This document shows, piece by piece, positions 15,234-23,597 of a stretch of DNA of 64,000 nt (position 1 is the first letter of the stretch; the number at the start of each line of letters is the position of its first letter). The stretch is from Inquilinus sp052078665 (GTDB lineage Bacteria; Pseudomonadota; Alphaproteobacteria; DSM-16000; Inquilinaceae), in contig NZ_JBQJIK010000022.1 in the NCBI RefSeq assembly GCF_052078665.1, positions 35,168 to 99,167 on the forward strand, read 5' to 3'. The position numbers and the translations under genes were made by a program. Under the pieces are notes generated by a model, which saw nothing but the letters and a program-made list of their open reading frames with translations, made no database searches and was not told where the DNA came from.

Positions 15234-16199
15234 CTACATCCGGCGCAGGGCGACGGCGTCGACCGAATGATCGGCGGATTTGTGCAGCACCAGCCGGGCG
15301 CGCTGCCGGGTCGGCAGGATGTTCTCGCGCAGGTTCACCCCGTTGATCTGGTCCCAGATCTCGTGGGCGGCGCGGCGGGCCTCGGCCTCCGGCAGGTCGC
15401 GCTGGTGATGGAAATAGGAGGAGGGGTCCCGGAACGCGGTGCGCTGCAGCAGCAGGCGGCGCTCGACGAACCAGCGGGCGATGTCCTCCTCCTCGGCGTC
15501 GACATAGACCGAGAAGTCGAAGAAGTCGGAGGTGACGACCGAGGCCCCGGCCGGGGCCTGCAGCACGTTCAGCCCTTCGAAGACCAGGATGTCCGGCCGG
15601 CGGACCACCTGCTTCGCGCCGGGCAGGATGTCGTAGGCGAGATGGGAGTAGACCGGCGCCTCGACCTCCGGCCGGCCGGATTTCACCGCGGCCAGGAAGC
15701 CGATCATGCGGCGCAGGTCGTAGCTTTCCGGAAAGCCCTTGCGGCGCATCAGCCCGCGCTCCTCCAGCACGGTCTTCGGCCAGAGGAAGCCGTCGGTGGT
15801 CACCAGCTCGACCCGCGGATGGTCGGGCCAGCGCGACAGCAGCAGGCGTAGCAGCCGGGCGAAGGTGCTCTTGCCGACGGCGACGCTGCCGGCGATGCCG
15901 ATGATGTAGGGCGGCGGCGGGCCGGGCCGGCCGAGGAAGGCGTCCTGCACCCCGTCCAGCCGGCGGGCCGCGGCGACGTGCAGGTTCAGCAGGCGCGACA
16001 GCGGCAGCAGGATGTCGGCGACATCGGCCGGCGACACCGGCTCGTTCAGCCCGCGCAGCTCGGCCAGCTCGGCCTCGGACAGGACCATCGGCGTCGTCGC
16101 CCGCAGCGCCGCCCATTCGGCCCGGGTGAAGCGGTCATAGGCGTGCGGCCGCGCCGCGAACAGGTCGGGTATTGGCCGGGCGGGGGAGGGGTCGGGCAT
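15234..16199 (-). CDS. coaA: Type I pantothenate kinase
   Basis: Protein of 321 residues with the P-loop GIAGSVAVGKS and the family segments TTDGFLWP, RKGFPESYD and VFEGLNVLQ. It phosphorylates pantothenate, the first and regulated step of CoA synthesis. The start at 16199 (MPDPSPARPIPDLF) gives normal length. It is followed by a kinase-like gene with a 2-bp gap. It is divergent from the structured leader and orphan gene at 16305-16730. Confidence 0.96.
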   Translation of the reverse strand: MPDPSPARPIPDLFAARPHAYDRFTRAEWAALRATTPMVLSEAELAELRGLNEPVSPADVADILLPLSRLLNLHVAAARRLDGVQDAFLGRPGPPPPYIIGIAGSVAVGKSTFARLLRLLLSRWPDHPRVELVTTDGFLWPKTVLEERGLMRRKGFPESYDLRRMIGFLAAVKSGRPEVEAPVYSHLAYDILPGAKQVVRRPDILVFEGLNVLQAPAGASVVTSDFFDFSVYVDAEEEDIARWFVERRLLLQRTAFRDPSSYFHHQRDLPEAEARRAAHEIWDQINGVNLRENILPTRQRARLVLHKSADHSVDAVALRRM

Positions 16200-16304
16200 C
16201 GCGGGCTCGCCGTTGACTGGCTGGCAGCGTCCGACGATCGGGGCCGTCGAGGCAAGTCTGCTATCCCTCTTGCGCCGCGCCGCGGCCCGCGCTACACACG
16301 GCTT

Positions 16305-16454
16305 CGCATCCAGAGTTGGGCTGACGCCCACGCCAACCTGCCTCCCGGGCAAGGTGGTGGCCTCTCGCAAGAGGGGCGATGCGGCCGGACCGGCAACCAA
16401 ACGGGTCGAAAGCCGCGCGTCAGCCCTCCTCGCAACCGCGATGGAGGGTTTTTC
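16305..16454 (+). promoter_or_regulatory. Structured 5' leader, candidate riboswitch or attenuator
   Basis: A 10-bp perfect stem (GGGCTGACGC 16318-16327 with GCGTCAGCCC 16417-16426) closes a domain of about 110 nt. Inside are at least three hairpins: ACCTGCC with GGC-A-AGGT (16336-16355), CCTCT with AGAGG around CGCA (16361-16374), and GCGGC with GCCGC (16381-16385 with 16411-16415). The internal GCCGGACCGGCAACC is reminiscent of the SAM-I/SAM-IV core, and ATCCAGAG at 16308-16315 resembles the S-box entry, but the whole does not fit a class that I can name. The closing stem shares CCC (16424-16426) with the terminator that follows. Confidence 0.55.
16424..16453 (+). terminator. Intrinsic terminator overlapping the ribosome binding site
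   Basis: CCCTCCTCGC (16424-16433) pairs with GCGA-T-GGAGGG (16438-16448) with one bulged T, then TTTTT (16449-16453). The GGAGGG arm is also the ribosome binding site of the ATG at 16455. The hairpin therefore can block both transcription and translation of the downstream gene. Confidence 0.8.
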
Positions 16455-16730
16455 ATGTCTGCATTCCGTTCCGCCGAGATTCCGCTCGCCAGCCCCGGCG
16501 ACACCGTCGAGCGGCTCGATGACCGCCCCTGTCCGGGGCGGCGCGACCCGCATCGGCGTGAGATCCTGTACGCCGTGGTGCATCGCGGCGCCGGGCTGTG
16601 GACCCATCTCTACCGCGTCGTCCTCGCCGCCGCGTCCCGGCCGGAGATCCATCTCGACCGGGTGCTGGAGGGCGATCGCCTGGCCGAGCTGCGCCGGGCC
16701 TATGCGGCGGTGGACGAGCTGGCGGCGTGA
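16455..16730 (+). CDS. Unrecognised 91-residue protein behind a structured leader
   Basis: Starts MSAFRSAEIPLASPGDTVER. It has a mixed basic/acidic composition, a central REILYAVVHRGAGLWTHLYR segment and an amphipathic C-terminal helix (DRLAELRRAYAAVDELAA). No signal peptide, membrane segment or metal motif is seen. Start choice is secure because GGAGGG lies 6 nt upstream within the terminator arm. It ends 20 bp before the convergent phaC stop. I do not recognise the family; the elaborate leader argues that its expression responds to a ligand or to translation. Confidence 0.7.
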   Translation: MSAFRSAEIPLASPGDTVERLDDRPCPGRRDPHRREILYAVVHRGAGLWTHLYRVVLAAASRPEIHLDRVLEGDRLAELRRAYAAVDELAA

Positions 16731-16749
16731 CCCGTCAGGACGGGCCGCC

Positions 16750-18711
16750 CTACGTCGCCCGCACGTAGCGGCCAGGGGCATCCTCGATCGGGGCCAGCCC
16801 GCCGTCTCCGGGGCGGCGAGCCGGGATCTGGCCGCCGGCGTGGCGGGCGATCCATTTCTGCCATTCCGGCCACCAGGAGCCCTCGATCTGCTCGGCGGCC
16901 TGGAGCCAAGCCTCCGGGGTCTTCGGCGTCCGGGTGTTGACCCAGTGGCAGTACTTCTTCGCCGCCGGCGGGTTGACCACGCCGGCGATGTGGCCGGAGG
17001 CGCTGAGGCAGAAGCGCACCGGGCCGCCGAACAGCTGGGTCCCGGCATAGGTCGAGGCCCAGGGCGCGATGTGGTCGTCGCGGGTCGACAGCATGAAGGT
17101 CGGGGTCTTGATCGTGGTCAGGTCGATCGGCACCCCGGCCAGGGCGATGCCGCCGGGCTGCGCCAGCCGGTTCTCCTGGTACATGTTGCGGAGGTAGAAG
17201 CTGTGCATCGCGGCCGGCATCCGGGTCGCGTCGCTGTTCCAGTACAACAGGTCGAAGGGGAAGGGGTCCTTGCCCAGCAGGTAGTTGTTGACGACGAAGG
17301 ACCAGATCAGGTCGTTGGCGCGCAGCAGGTTGAAGGTCGTCGCCATCGCCGAGCCGTCGAGATAGCCCTTGCCGGCCATCTTCGTCTCGATCGTCCGCAG
17401 CTGCTCCTCGTCGACGAAGATGCCGAGCTCACCCGGGTCGGTGAAGTCGGTCAGCGTGGTCAGGTAGGTGGCGCTCTTGACCCGGTCCGCCTCGCCCTTG
17501 GCCGTCATCCAGGCCAGGGTGCAGGCCAGCAGCGTGCCCCCCAGGCAGTAGCCGATGACGTTGACCTCGCGCTCGCCGGTCGCCTGCTCGATCGCGCCGA
17601 GCGCCGCCAGCGACCCTTCCAGCATGTAGTCGCCGAAGCTCTTGTCCGCCAGGTGCCCGTCCGGGTTGACCCAGGAGACGACGAAGACGGTGTGGCCCTG
17701 CTCGACCGCCCAGCGGATCAGGCTGTTCTGCGGCTTCAGGTCGAGGATGTAGAACTTGTTGATCCAGGGCGGGATGATCAGCAGCGGCCGCCGCGCCACC
17801 GTCTCGGTCGCCGGGTCGTACTGGATCAGCTGCATCAGCTCGGTCTCGAACACCACCTTGCCGGGGGTGACGGCGATGTTGCGGCCGATCTCGAAGGCGG
17901 TGCGGTCGGTCATGGTGATGGCGAGCTGGCCCTGGCCGCGCTCCAGGTCGGCCAGCATGTTCTCCAGGCCCTTGACCAGGTTCTCGCCGCGCGATTCCAC
18001 CGTGCTGCGCAGCACCTCCGGGTTGGTGGCGACGAAGTTCGAGGGCGACATCGCGTCGATGAACTGCCTGGTATAGAAATCGACCTTCTTCGCGCTCTTG
18101 GCGTCCAGCCCCTCGACCTCCCGCACCGAGCCCTGCAGCCAGCGCGCGGTCAGCAGGTAGGACTGCTTGATGAAGTCGAACACCGCGACCTCGCTCCAGG
18201 CCGGGTCCTTGAAGCGCTTGTCGCCCTTCTCCGCCGCCACCACCGGCTCCGCCTCCTGGCCCAGCATGCGCTGGGCGGTGCGGTTCCACAGCGTGGCGTA
18301 ATCCTGCCACAGCGACATCTGGGCCTGCACCAGCCGGGTCGGGTCGGCCATCAGCCGCTGGGTCATGGCCAGGAAGGCCGAGCCGATGTTGAACGGGTCC
18401 AGCTCCGGCGCCTCGGCCCGGCCCTGCTTCTCCAGGAAGGCGGTGACCAGCCGGGCGCTGCGCTCGCCGATCTCGATCATGCGGCGGCCCAGCTCGGCCG
18501 GGTCCGCCGCCGGCGCGGTCTCGGGGGCGGGCGTGCCGGGTTTGGTCTGAACCGCCGGCCCGGCCTCATCGGGCTTCGTCCGAGCCTGTGGCTTGACTTC
18601 GCCGGGTTTGGTCCGGGTCTTAGGCTCCGCTTCGCCGGACTTCGTCCGGGTCTTAGGCTCCGCTTCGCCGGACTTCGTCCGGCTGGGGGCGGGGCGGGCG
18701 CGCTCGGTCAT
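16750..18711 (-). CDS. phaC: Class I poly(3-hydroxyalkanoate) synthase
   Basis: Protein of 653 residues with the PhaC N-terminal domain (about residues 100-280) and an alpha/beta hydrolase domain. The lipase-box-like GYCLGG carries the catalytic Cys389. Later motifs YWNSDATRMP, STRDDHIAPW and SASGHIAGVVNPP supply the Asp and His of the triad. It polymerises hydroxyacyl-CoA into storage granules. It is longer than usual because residues 12-60 form an 11-residue tandem repeat rich in Lys, Pro and Glu. The ATG at 18711 is chosen for its GGAGA site; a GTG at 18786 is possible. No phaAB or phasin genes are adjacent. Confidence 0.94.
   Translation of the reverse strand: MTERARPAPSRTKSGEAEPKTRTKSGEAEPKTRTKPGEVKPQARTKPDEAGPAVQTKPGTPAPETAPAADPAELGRRMIEIGERSARLVTAFLEKQGRAEAPELDPFNIGSAFLAMTQRLMADPTRLVQAQMSLWQDYATLWNRTAQRMLGQEAEPVVAAEKGDKRFKDPAWSEVAVFDFIKQSYLLTARWLQGSVREVEGLDAKSAKKVDFYTRQFIDAMSPSNFVATNPEVLRSTVESRGENLVKGLENMLADLERGQGQLAITMTDRTAFEIGRNIAVTPGKVVFETELMQLIQYDPATETVARRPLLIIPPWINKFYILDLKPQNSLIRWAVEQGHTVFVVSWVNPDGHLADKSFGDYMLEGSLAALGAIEQATGEREVNVIGYCLGGTLLACTLAWMTAKGEADRVKSATYLTTLTDFTDPGELGIFVDEEQLRTIETKMAGKGYLDGSAMATTFNLLRANDLIWSFVVNNYLLGKDPFPFDLLYWNSDATRMPAAMHSFYLRNMYQENRLAQPGGIALAGVPIDLTTIKTPTFMLSTRDDHIAPWASTYAGTQLFGGPVRFCLSASGHIAGVVNPPAAKKYCHWVNTRTPKTPEAWLQAAEQIEGSWWPEWQKWIARHAGGQIPARRPGDGGLAPIEDAPGRYVRAT
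18547..18678 (-). repeat. 33-bp tandem repeats in phaC
   Basis: Four in-frame 33-bp units coding for TKSGEAEPKTR-like 11-mers (two identical, two diverged), with a fifth partial unit after them. They form a charged, probably disordered N-terminal extension. Confidence 0.9.
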
Positions 18712-18846
18712 GCGGAAGGATCTCCCTGGCTGCGGCGGCGTCGCCCGAGGCGCGGATTCGGGCGTCGAATGCCGCTTATCTGCCACTTTGCACGGCCATC
18801 CTCTTTCCAGTCCACCCTTTCAACGAAGTGTGCTAGGCACGTGCCC

Positions 18847-19911
18847 ATGCGTCGCACCGGCTCTCTCATGATCGCTTCCGCCCGCCACGGCCTTCCGGTC
18901 CGTGGCGCCGTTTTCACCGTCGCCCTGGGCCTCGTCCTCGCAGGCTGCGGCGGCCGCATCTTCGACGGCACGCCCTATGCGGGCGACGTCCAGGCCTCCG
19001 TGCCCAAGGCCGAGACCGCCGAGGTCTCGCCGCTCGGGGTGGCCGAGCAGCCGCCGGTGCCCAGCGTCGGCGGCCCCCTGGGCACGGCGCAGGCGGGCGA
19101 CACCAAGACCTACTCGCTGCCGGCCATGGCGCAGACCGACGCCGACCGCGCGGCGATGCAGCAGGCCCGGGCGCAGCAGGCGCAGCAGCAGGCCGGGACG
19201 CAGCAGCAGCGCCGGGCGCAGATCGAGGCGCAGCGTCAGGCCGCCTTCCAGCGCCAGCAGCAGGCCGCGCAGCAGCAGGCGGCGGCCCAGCAGGCACAGC
19301 AGCAGCAGCCGACCGGCACGGTGGCGCCGTTGACCTTCGGCCAGCGGCGCAACACCGCGGCCCCGCCGGCGATGGACTCGATGCCGCGCCCGGCCTCGGA
19401 GCAGGCCTACCCCACTCTCAGCACGGTGCCGGAGAAGCCGACCGACCTGCCGACGCCGGAGCAGCAGGCCGCGGTGCGCAGCCAGCTCGAGGCCGACCGC
19501 GCCGCCTCGGGCGCCCCCGGCGCGCTCAGCTTCGGCAACAAGCCGGCCGGCCAGGCCGCGGCGGCCGCCGCCCCGGCCGCCCCCGCGGCGGAGTCGAAGC
19601 CGGCCTTCAGCTTCAACAACCGGGTCGCCGGCACGGTCAAGTTCGACGGCGGCAGCACCACCCTGCCGGCCTCGGCCAACAGCACCATCGAGAACGTCGC
19701 CAAGACGGCGCAGAGCCCGAAGCTGCGGGTGGTCGGATTCGGCGCCGGCGACGGCGCGGCCCAGGCCAAGGCGCGGGCCGAGGCGGTGGCGGCGGCGCTG
19801 CGGGCCGCCGGCGTCGACCCGGCCCGAATCGTCACCGGCGGGTCGGCCGACACCCGGGCCGGCATCACCGACGGCCAGGCCGCCCGCGTCGAAATCTACC
19901 TCGCCCAGTAA
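18847..19911 (+). CDS. OmpA-like outer-membrane lipoprotein
   Basis: Protein of 354 residues with a lipoprotein signal: hydrophobic FTVALGLVLAGC, so the acylated cysteine is in LAGCGG. Residues 95-160 are an extreme Gln/Ala-rich coil (QQQAAAQQAQQQQ). The C-terminal 100 residues (KFDGGSTTLPASANSTIE and AAALRAAGVDPARIVTGG) resemble an OmpA-type peptidoglycan-binding domain, though the classic TD-x10-N-x2-L-S signature is degenerate. It probably links outer membrane and murein. It is divergent from phaC. Confidence 0.75.
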   Translation: MRRTGSLMIASARHGLPVRGAVFTVALGLVLAGCGGRIFDGTPYAGDVQASVPKAETAEVSPLGVAEQPPVPSVGGPLGTAQAGDTKTYSLPAMAQTDADRAAMQQARAQQAQQQAGTQQQRRAQIEAQRQAAFQRQQQAAQQQAAAQQAQQQQPTGTVAPLTFGQRRNTAAPPAMDSMPRPASEQAYPTLSTVPEKPTDLPTPEQQAAVRSQLEADRAASGAPGALSFGNKPAGQAAAAAAPAAPAAESKPAFSFNNRVAGTVKFDGGSTTLPASANSTIENVAKTAQSPKLRVVGFGAGDGAAQAKARAEAVAAALRAAGVDPARIVTGGSADTRAGITDGQAARVEIYLAQ

Positions 19912-19954
19912 GCTCAGCACCGGACGCCCCGACGGGCGTCGGGGGGATACGTCG

Positions 19955-21181
19955 ATGACCGATCAGGACTTCCACCGAATCAAGCGCCTGCCGCCCTATG
20001 TGTTCGCCGAGGTGAACGCGATGAAGGCGGCGGCGCGAGCTCGGGGCGAAGACATCATCGATCTCGGCATGGGCAACCCCGACGGGCCGCCGCCGAAGCA
20101 TGTCATCGAGAAGCTGACCGAGGCGGCGCAGAACCCGCGCAGCCACGGCTATTCCACCTCGCGCGGCATCCCTGGGCTGCGCCGGGCCCAGGCTGCCTAC
20201 TACCAGCGCCGCTTCGGCGTCGAGCTCGACCCCGAGAGCGAGATCGTCGTCACCATCGGGTCGAAGGAAGGCCTGGCCAACCTGGCCCAGGCGATCACCA
20301 GCCCGGGCGACATCATCCTGGTGCCGAACCCGAGCTACCCGATCCACATGTTCGGCTTCATCATCGCCGGCGCGTCGGTGCGGTCGCTGCCGCCGGTCAC
20401 GCCCGGGGGCAGCTTCCTCGAGGTGCTGGAGCGGGCGGTGCGGCACAGCGTGCCGAAGCCGACCGCGCTGGTGCTGAACTACCCGTCGAACCCGACCGCC
20501 GAGGTGGTCGATCTCGAGTTCTACCGGCCGATCGTCCAGTTCTGCCGGCAGCACGGCATCTGGATCCTGTCCGACCTGGCCTATGCCGAGATCTATTTCG
20601 ACACGGCGCCGCCGCCCTCGATCCTGGCGATCCCCGAGGCGCGCGACATCGCGGTCGAGTTCACCTCGCTGAGCAAGACCTATTCGATGGCCGGCTGGCG
20701 CATCGGCTTCGCCGCCGGCAACAAGCGCCTGATCGCGGCGCTGGCGCGGGTGAAGTCCTATGTCGATTACGGCGCCTTCACGCCCTTGCAGGTGGCGGCG
20801 ACGGCGGCGATCAACGGGCCGCAGGACTTCGTCGACGAGATGCGGGCGCGCTATCGCCTGCGCCGCGACACGCTGATCGAGGGACTGCGCGCCGCCGGCT
20901 GGCCGGTGGAGAAGCCCGAGGCCAGCATGTTCGTCTGGGCGCCGATCCCCGAGGCCTTCGCTTCGATGGGCTCGCTCGCCTTCTCCAAGCTGCTCTTGGA
21001 GGAGGCCGGGGTGGCCGTGGCGCCGGGCGTCGGCTTCGGCGAATACGGCGACGGCCATGTCCGCATCGCCCTGGTCGAGAACCACCAGCGCATCCGCCAG
21101 GCCTGCAAGGCCATCAAGACCTTCCTGAGCCGGCGCCGCAACGACCCGGAGCCGGTCAGCCTCAAGGCGGCCGTGTCGTGA
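19955..21181 (+). CDS. Alanine/LL-diaminopimelate-type aminotransferase (AlaC-like)
   Basis: Class I aminotransferase of 408 residues. It starts MTDQDFHRIKRLPPYVFAEV, then DLGMGNPDGPPP, NYPSNPT, SDLAYAEIYFD, and SLSKTYSMAGWRIGF, which carries the PLP lysine. This group is annotated as LL-DAP aminotransferase or glutamate-pyruvate aminotransferase. It overlaps hom by 4 bp, so amino-acid biosynthesis in the aspartate family or alanine pool is likely. Exact specificity is not determinable. Confidence 0.9.
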   Translation: MTDQDFHRIKRLPPYVFAEVNAMKAAARARGEDIIDLGMGNPDGPPPKHVIEKLTEAAQNPRSHGYSTSRGIPGLRRAQAAYYQRRFGVELDPESEIVVTIGSKEGLANLAQAITSPGDIILVPNPSYPIHMFGFIIAGASVRSLPPVTPGGSFLEVLERAVRHSVPKPTALVLNYPSNPTAEVVDLEFYRPIVQFCRQHGIWILSDLAYAEIYFDTAPPPSILAIPEARDIAVEFTSLSKTYSMAGWRIGFAAGNKRLIAALARVKSYVDYGAFTPLQVAATAAINGPQDFVDEMRARYRLRRDTLIEGLRAAGWPVEKPEASMFVWAPIPEAFASMGSLAFSKLLLEEAGVAVAPGVGFGEYGDGHVRIALVENHQRIRQACKAIKTFLSRRRNDPEPVSLKAAVS

Positions 21182-22470
21182 CGCCGGTGCTGAAGATCGG
21201 CATCGCCGGCCTCGGCACGGTCGGCGGCGGCGTGCTGCGCCTGCTGCAGGCGCATGCCGAGCTGCTGGCCCAGCGCAGCGGCCGGCGCATTGTCGTCGCC
21301 GCCGTCTCGGCCCGCGACCGGCACCGCGACCGCGGCGTGGCGCTGGACGGCGTCCGCTGGTACGACGACGCGGTGGCGCTGGCCGCCGACCCCGAGATCG
21401 ATGTGGTGGTCGAGCTGATCGGCGGCGCCAACGGTATCGCCAAGGCGGTGTGCGAGACCGCGATCGACCACGGCAAGCAGGTCGTCACCGCCAACAAGGC
21501 GCTGCTGGCGGTGCACGGCGCGGACCTCGCCGTCCGGGCCGAGGAGGCCGGCGTGGCCCTGGCCTTCGAGGCGGCGGTGGCCGGCGGCATCCCGGCGATC
21601 AAGGGGCTGCGCGAGGGCCTGGCCGGCAACCGCATCGACGGCGTGTTCGGCATCCTCAACGGCACCTGCAACTACATCCTGACCGAGATGCGGACCACGG
21701 GCCGCGAGTTCTCGGAGGTGCTGGCCGAGGCGCAGAAGCTGGGCTACGCCGAGGCCGACCCCAGCTTCGATGTCGACGGCGTCGACGCCGCGCACAAGCT
21801 GGCGGTGCTGGCGGCCCTGGCCTTCAACGCCCGGGTCGAGTTCGACGATCTGCACATCGAGGGTATCCGCCAGATCTCGGCGCTCGACATCGCCTATGCG
21901 CAGGAGCTGGGCTACCGCATCAAGCTGCTCGGCATCGCCCGGCGCACCGATGAGGGGCTGTCGCTGCGTGTCCATCCCTGCATGGTGGCCGAGGCCTCGC
22001 CGATCGCCCATGTCGAGGGCGTGTTCAACGCCGTGGTGGCGCAGGGCGACTTCGTCGGCCAGGTGATGATGACCGGCCGCGGCGCCGGCGCCGGCCCGAC
22101 CGCCTCGGCCGTGGTCGCCGACCTGGTCGACCTGGCCCGCGGCCTGAAGGTGCCGGTGCTGGGCATCCCGGCCGCGCGGCTCGAGCGCGCCGTCGTGCTG
22201 CCGATGGACCACCGCCGCGGCGCCTACTATCTGCGGCTGATGGTGGTCGACCGTCCGGGTGTGATCGCCGACGTGGCCGCCGCCATGCGCGACCAGCAGA
22301 TCTCGGTCGAGAGCCTGCTGCAGCGCGGCCGGTCGCCCGGCGACGCGGTGCCGCTGGTGATCATCACCCATGAGACCGACGAGGCGGCGATGACCCGGCT
22401 GCTGGCGGCGCTGGGCGCGCTGGACGCCGTGCTCGAGCCGCCGCATGTCATTCGCATCGAAGACCTGTGA
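21178..22470 (+). CDS. hom: Homoserine dehydrogenase
   Basis: Protein of 430 residues with a GTG start that overlaps the previous stop. The NAD(P) loop is GIAGLGTVGGGVL. The catalytic segment GVFGILNGTCNYIL and the following LGYAEADPSFDVDG are diagnostic. The last 80 residues (YYLRLMVVDRPGVIADVA) form an ACT domain for feedback control, usually by threonine. It makes homoserine for threonine and methionine. Confidence 0.97.
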   Translation: MTPVLKIGIAGLGTVGGGVLRLLQAHAELLAQRSGRRIVVAAVSARDRHRDRGVALDGVRWYDDAVALAADPEIDVVVELIGGANGIAKAVCETAIDHGKQVVTANKALLAVHGADLAVRAEEAGVALAFEAAVAGGIPAIKGLREGLAGNRIDGVFGILNGTCNYILTEMRTTGREFSEVLAEAQKLGYAEADPSFDVDGVDAAHKLAVLAALAFNARVEFDDLHIEGIRQISALDIAYAQELGYRIKLLGIARRTDEGLSLRVHPCMVAEASPIAHVEGVFNAVVAQGDFVGQVMMTGRGAGAGPTASAVVADLVDLARGLKVPVLGIPAARLERAVVLPMDHRRGAYYLRLMVVDRPGVIADVAAAMRDQQISVESLLQRGRSPGDAVPLVIITHETDEAAMTRLLAALGALDAVLEPPHVIRIEDL

Positions 22471-22480
22471 TCATTCCCGG

Positions 22481-22505
22481 TACCGGCTGCGGTTGAAAGC
22501 CGGTA
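22481..22505 (+). other. Stem-loop in the hom-glpX spacer
   Basis: TACCGGCT (22481-22488) pairs perfectly with AGCCGGTA (22498-22505). No U tract follows, so it is not a simple terminator. Further GC-rich pairing potential continues to about 22560. Confidence 0.4.
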
Positions 22506-22584
22506 CACCCTCCGCATGATGTATCCGCCGCCGCCCGCAAGGGCCGGATGCGGCGGAGACGAGACCGAAAGGATCGGAGAGACG

Positions 22585-23586
22585 ATGAAACGGCCGGAAG
22601 CGAAGCCCCAGGCGATGGACCGCAACCTCGCGCTCGAAGTGGTGCGGGTGACGGAAGCCGCAGCCCTCTCTGCCTCGCGCCTGATGGGTCGCGGCGACGA
22701 GCGCCAGGCCGACCAGGCCGCGGTCGACGCGATGCGCCAGGCGCTGAACAGCCTCGCCATCGACGGCGAGGTGGTGATCGGCGAGGGTGAGCGCGACGAG
22801 GCGCCGATGCTCTATATCGGCGAGAAGGTCGGCACCGGCGAAGGGCCGGAGATCGACATCGCGCTGGACCCGCTGGAAGGCACCACCATCACCGCCAAGG
22901 GCGGGCCGAACGCGCTGGCCGTCATCGCCATGGCGAACAAGGGCGGCTTCCTGAAGGCGCCCGACGTCTACATGGACAAGATCGCGGTCGGCGGCGACCT
23001 GCCGAAGGACCTGATCGACATCGACTCGACCCCGGCCCAGAACCTGAAGGCGCTGGCCCTGGCCAAGCGGGTCGACGTCGCCGACCTCGTGGTCTGCGTG
23101 CTCGACCGGCCGCGGCACCAGGAGCTGATTGCCCGCATCCGCGAAGCCGGCGCCCGGATCATGCTGATCTCCGACGGCGACGTGTCCGGCGTGATCGCGA
23201 CGGCCGAGGCCGGCACCGGCGTCGACCTGTATCTCGGCACCGGCGGCGCGCCGGAAGGCGTGCTGGCGGCCGCGGCGCTGCGCTGCATCGGCGGCCAGAT
23301 GCAGGGCCGGCTGCTGTTCCGCAACGACGACGAGCGCGAGCGCGCCAAGCGCCAGGGCATCGAGGACTTCACCCGCGTCTACGGGCTGATGGACCTGGCC
23401 GGCGGTGACGTGATGTTCGCCGCCACCGGCGTCACCACCGGCCCGATGCTGCGCGGCGTCCGCCTGATCCCCGGCGGGGCCATCACCCATTCGATCATCA
23501 TGCGGTCGAAGAGCGGCACGGTGCGCACCATCGAGGCGACGCACAATTTCCGCCGCAAGACCGGGTTCGAGTTCGTCGGCGGCTGA
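22585..23586 (+). CDS. glpX: Class II fructose-1,6-bisphosphatase
   Basis: Protein of 333 residues of the GlpX type. The segments EVVIGEGERDEAPML and DPLEGTT hold the metal and phosphate ligands, and ISDGDVSGVI and TGGAPEGVLAAAAL are family signatures. It dephosphorylates fructose 1,6-bisphosphate in gluconeogenesis. The start at 22585 (MKRPEAKPQAMDRNLALEVV) has a GGATCGGAGA site; an earlier in-frame ATG at 22516 would add unlike sequence. It sits between hom and recJ, an order common in Rhodospirillales. Confidence 0.96.
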   Translation: MKRPEAKPQAMDRNLALEVVRVTEAAALSASRLMGRGDERQADQAAVDAMRQALNSLAIDGEVVIGEGERDEAPMLYIGEKVGTGEGPEIDIALDPLEGTTITAKGGPNALAVIAMANKGGFLKAPDVYMDKIAVGGDLPKDLIDIDSTPAQNLKALALAKRVDVADLVVCVLDRPRHQELIARIREAGARIMLISDGDVSGVIATAEAGTGVDLYLGTGGAPEGVLAAAALRCIGGQMQGRLLFRNDDERERAKRQGIEDFTRVYGLMDLAGGDVMFAATGVTTGPMLRGVRLIPGGAITHSIIMRSKSGTVRTIEATHNFRRKTGFEFVGG

Positions 23587-23597
23587 AGGCGGCGGCC

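Noticed and set aside
16305..16454. Assignment of the leader to SAM-II, cobalamin, TPP, FMN, glycine or c-di-GMP riboswitches
   Set aside because: The hallmark conserved strings of these classes are absent or out of order. Only loose SAM-I/SAM-IV-like fragments are present, which is not enough to name a class.
16213..19911. Very long plus-strand open frame over phaC
   Set aside because: It is antisense to phaC for most of its length and has the low-complexity Arg/Gly/Gln translation expected from GC-rich shadow frames. Only the last 354 codons, from 18847, are a real gene.
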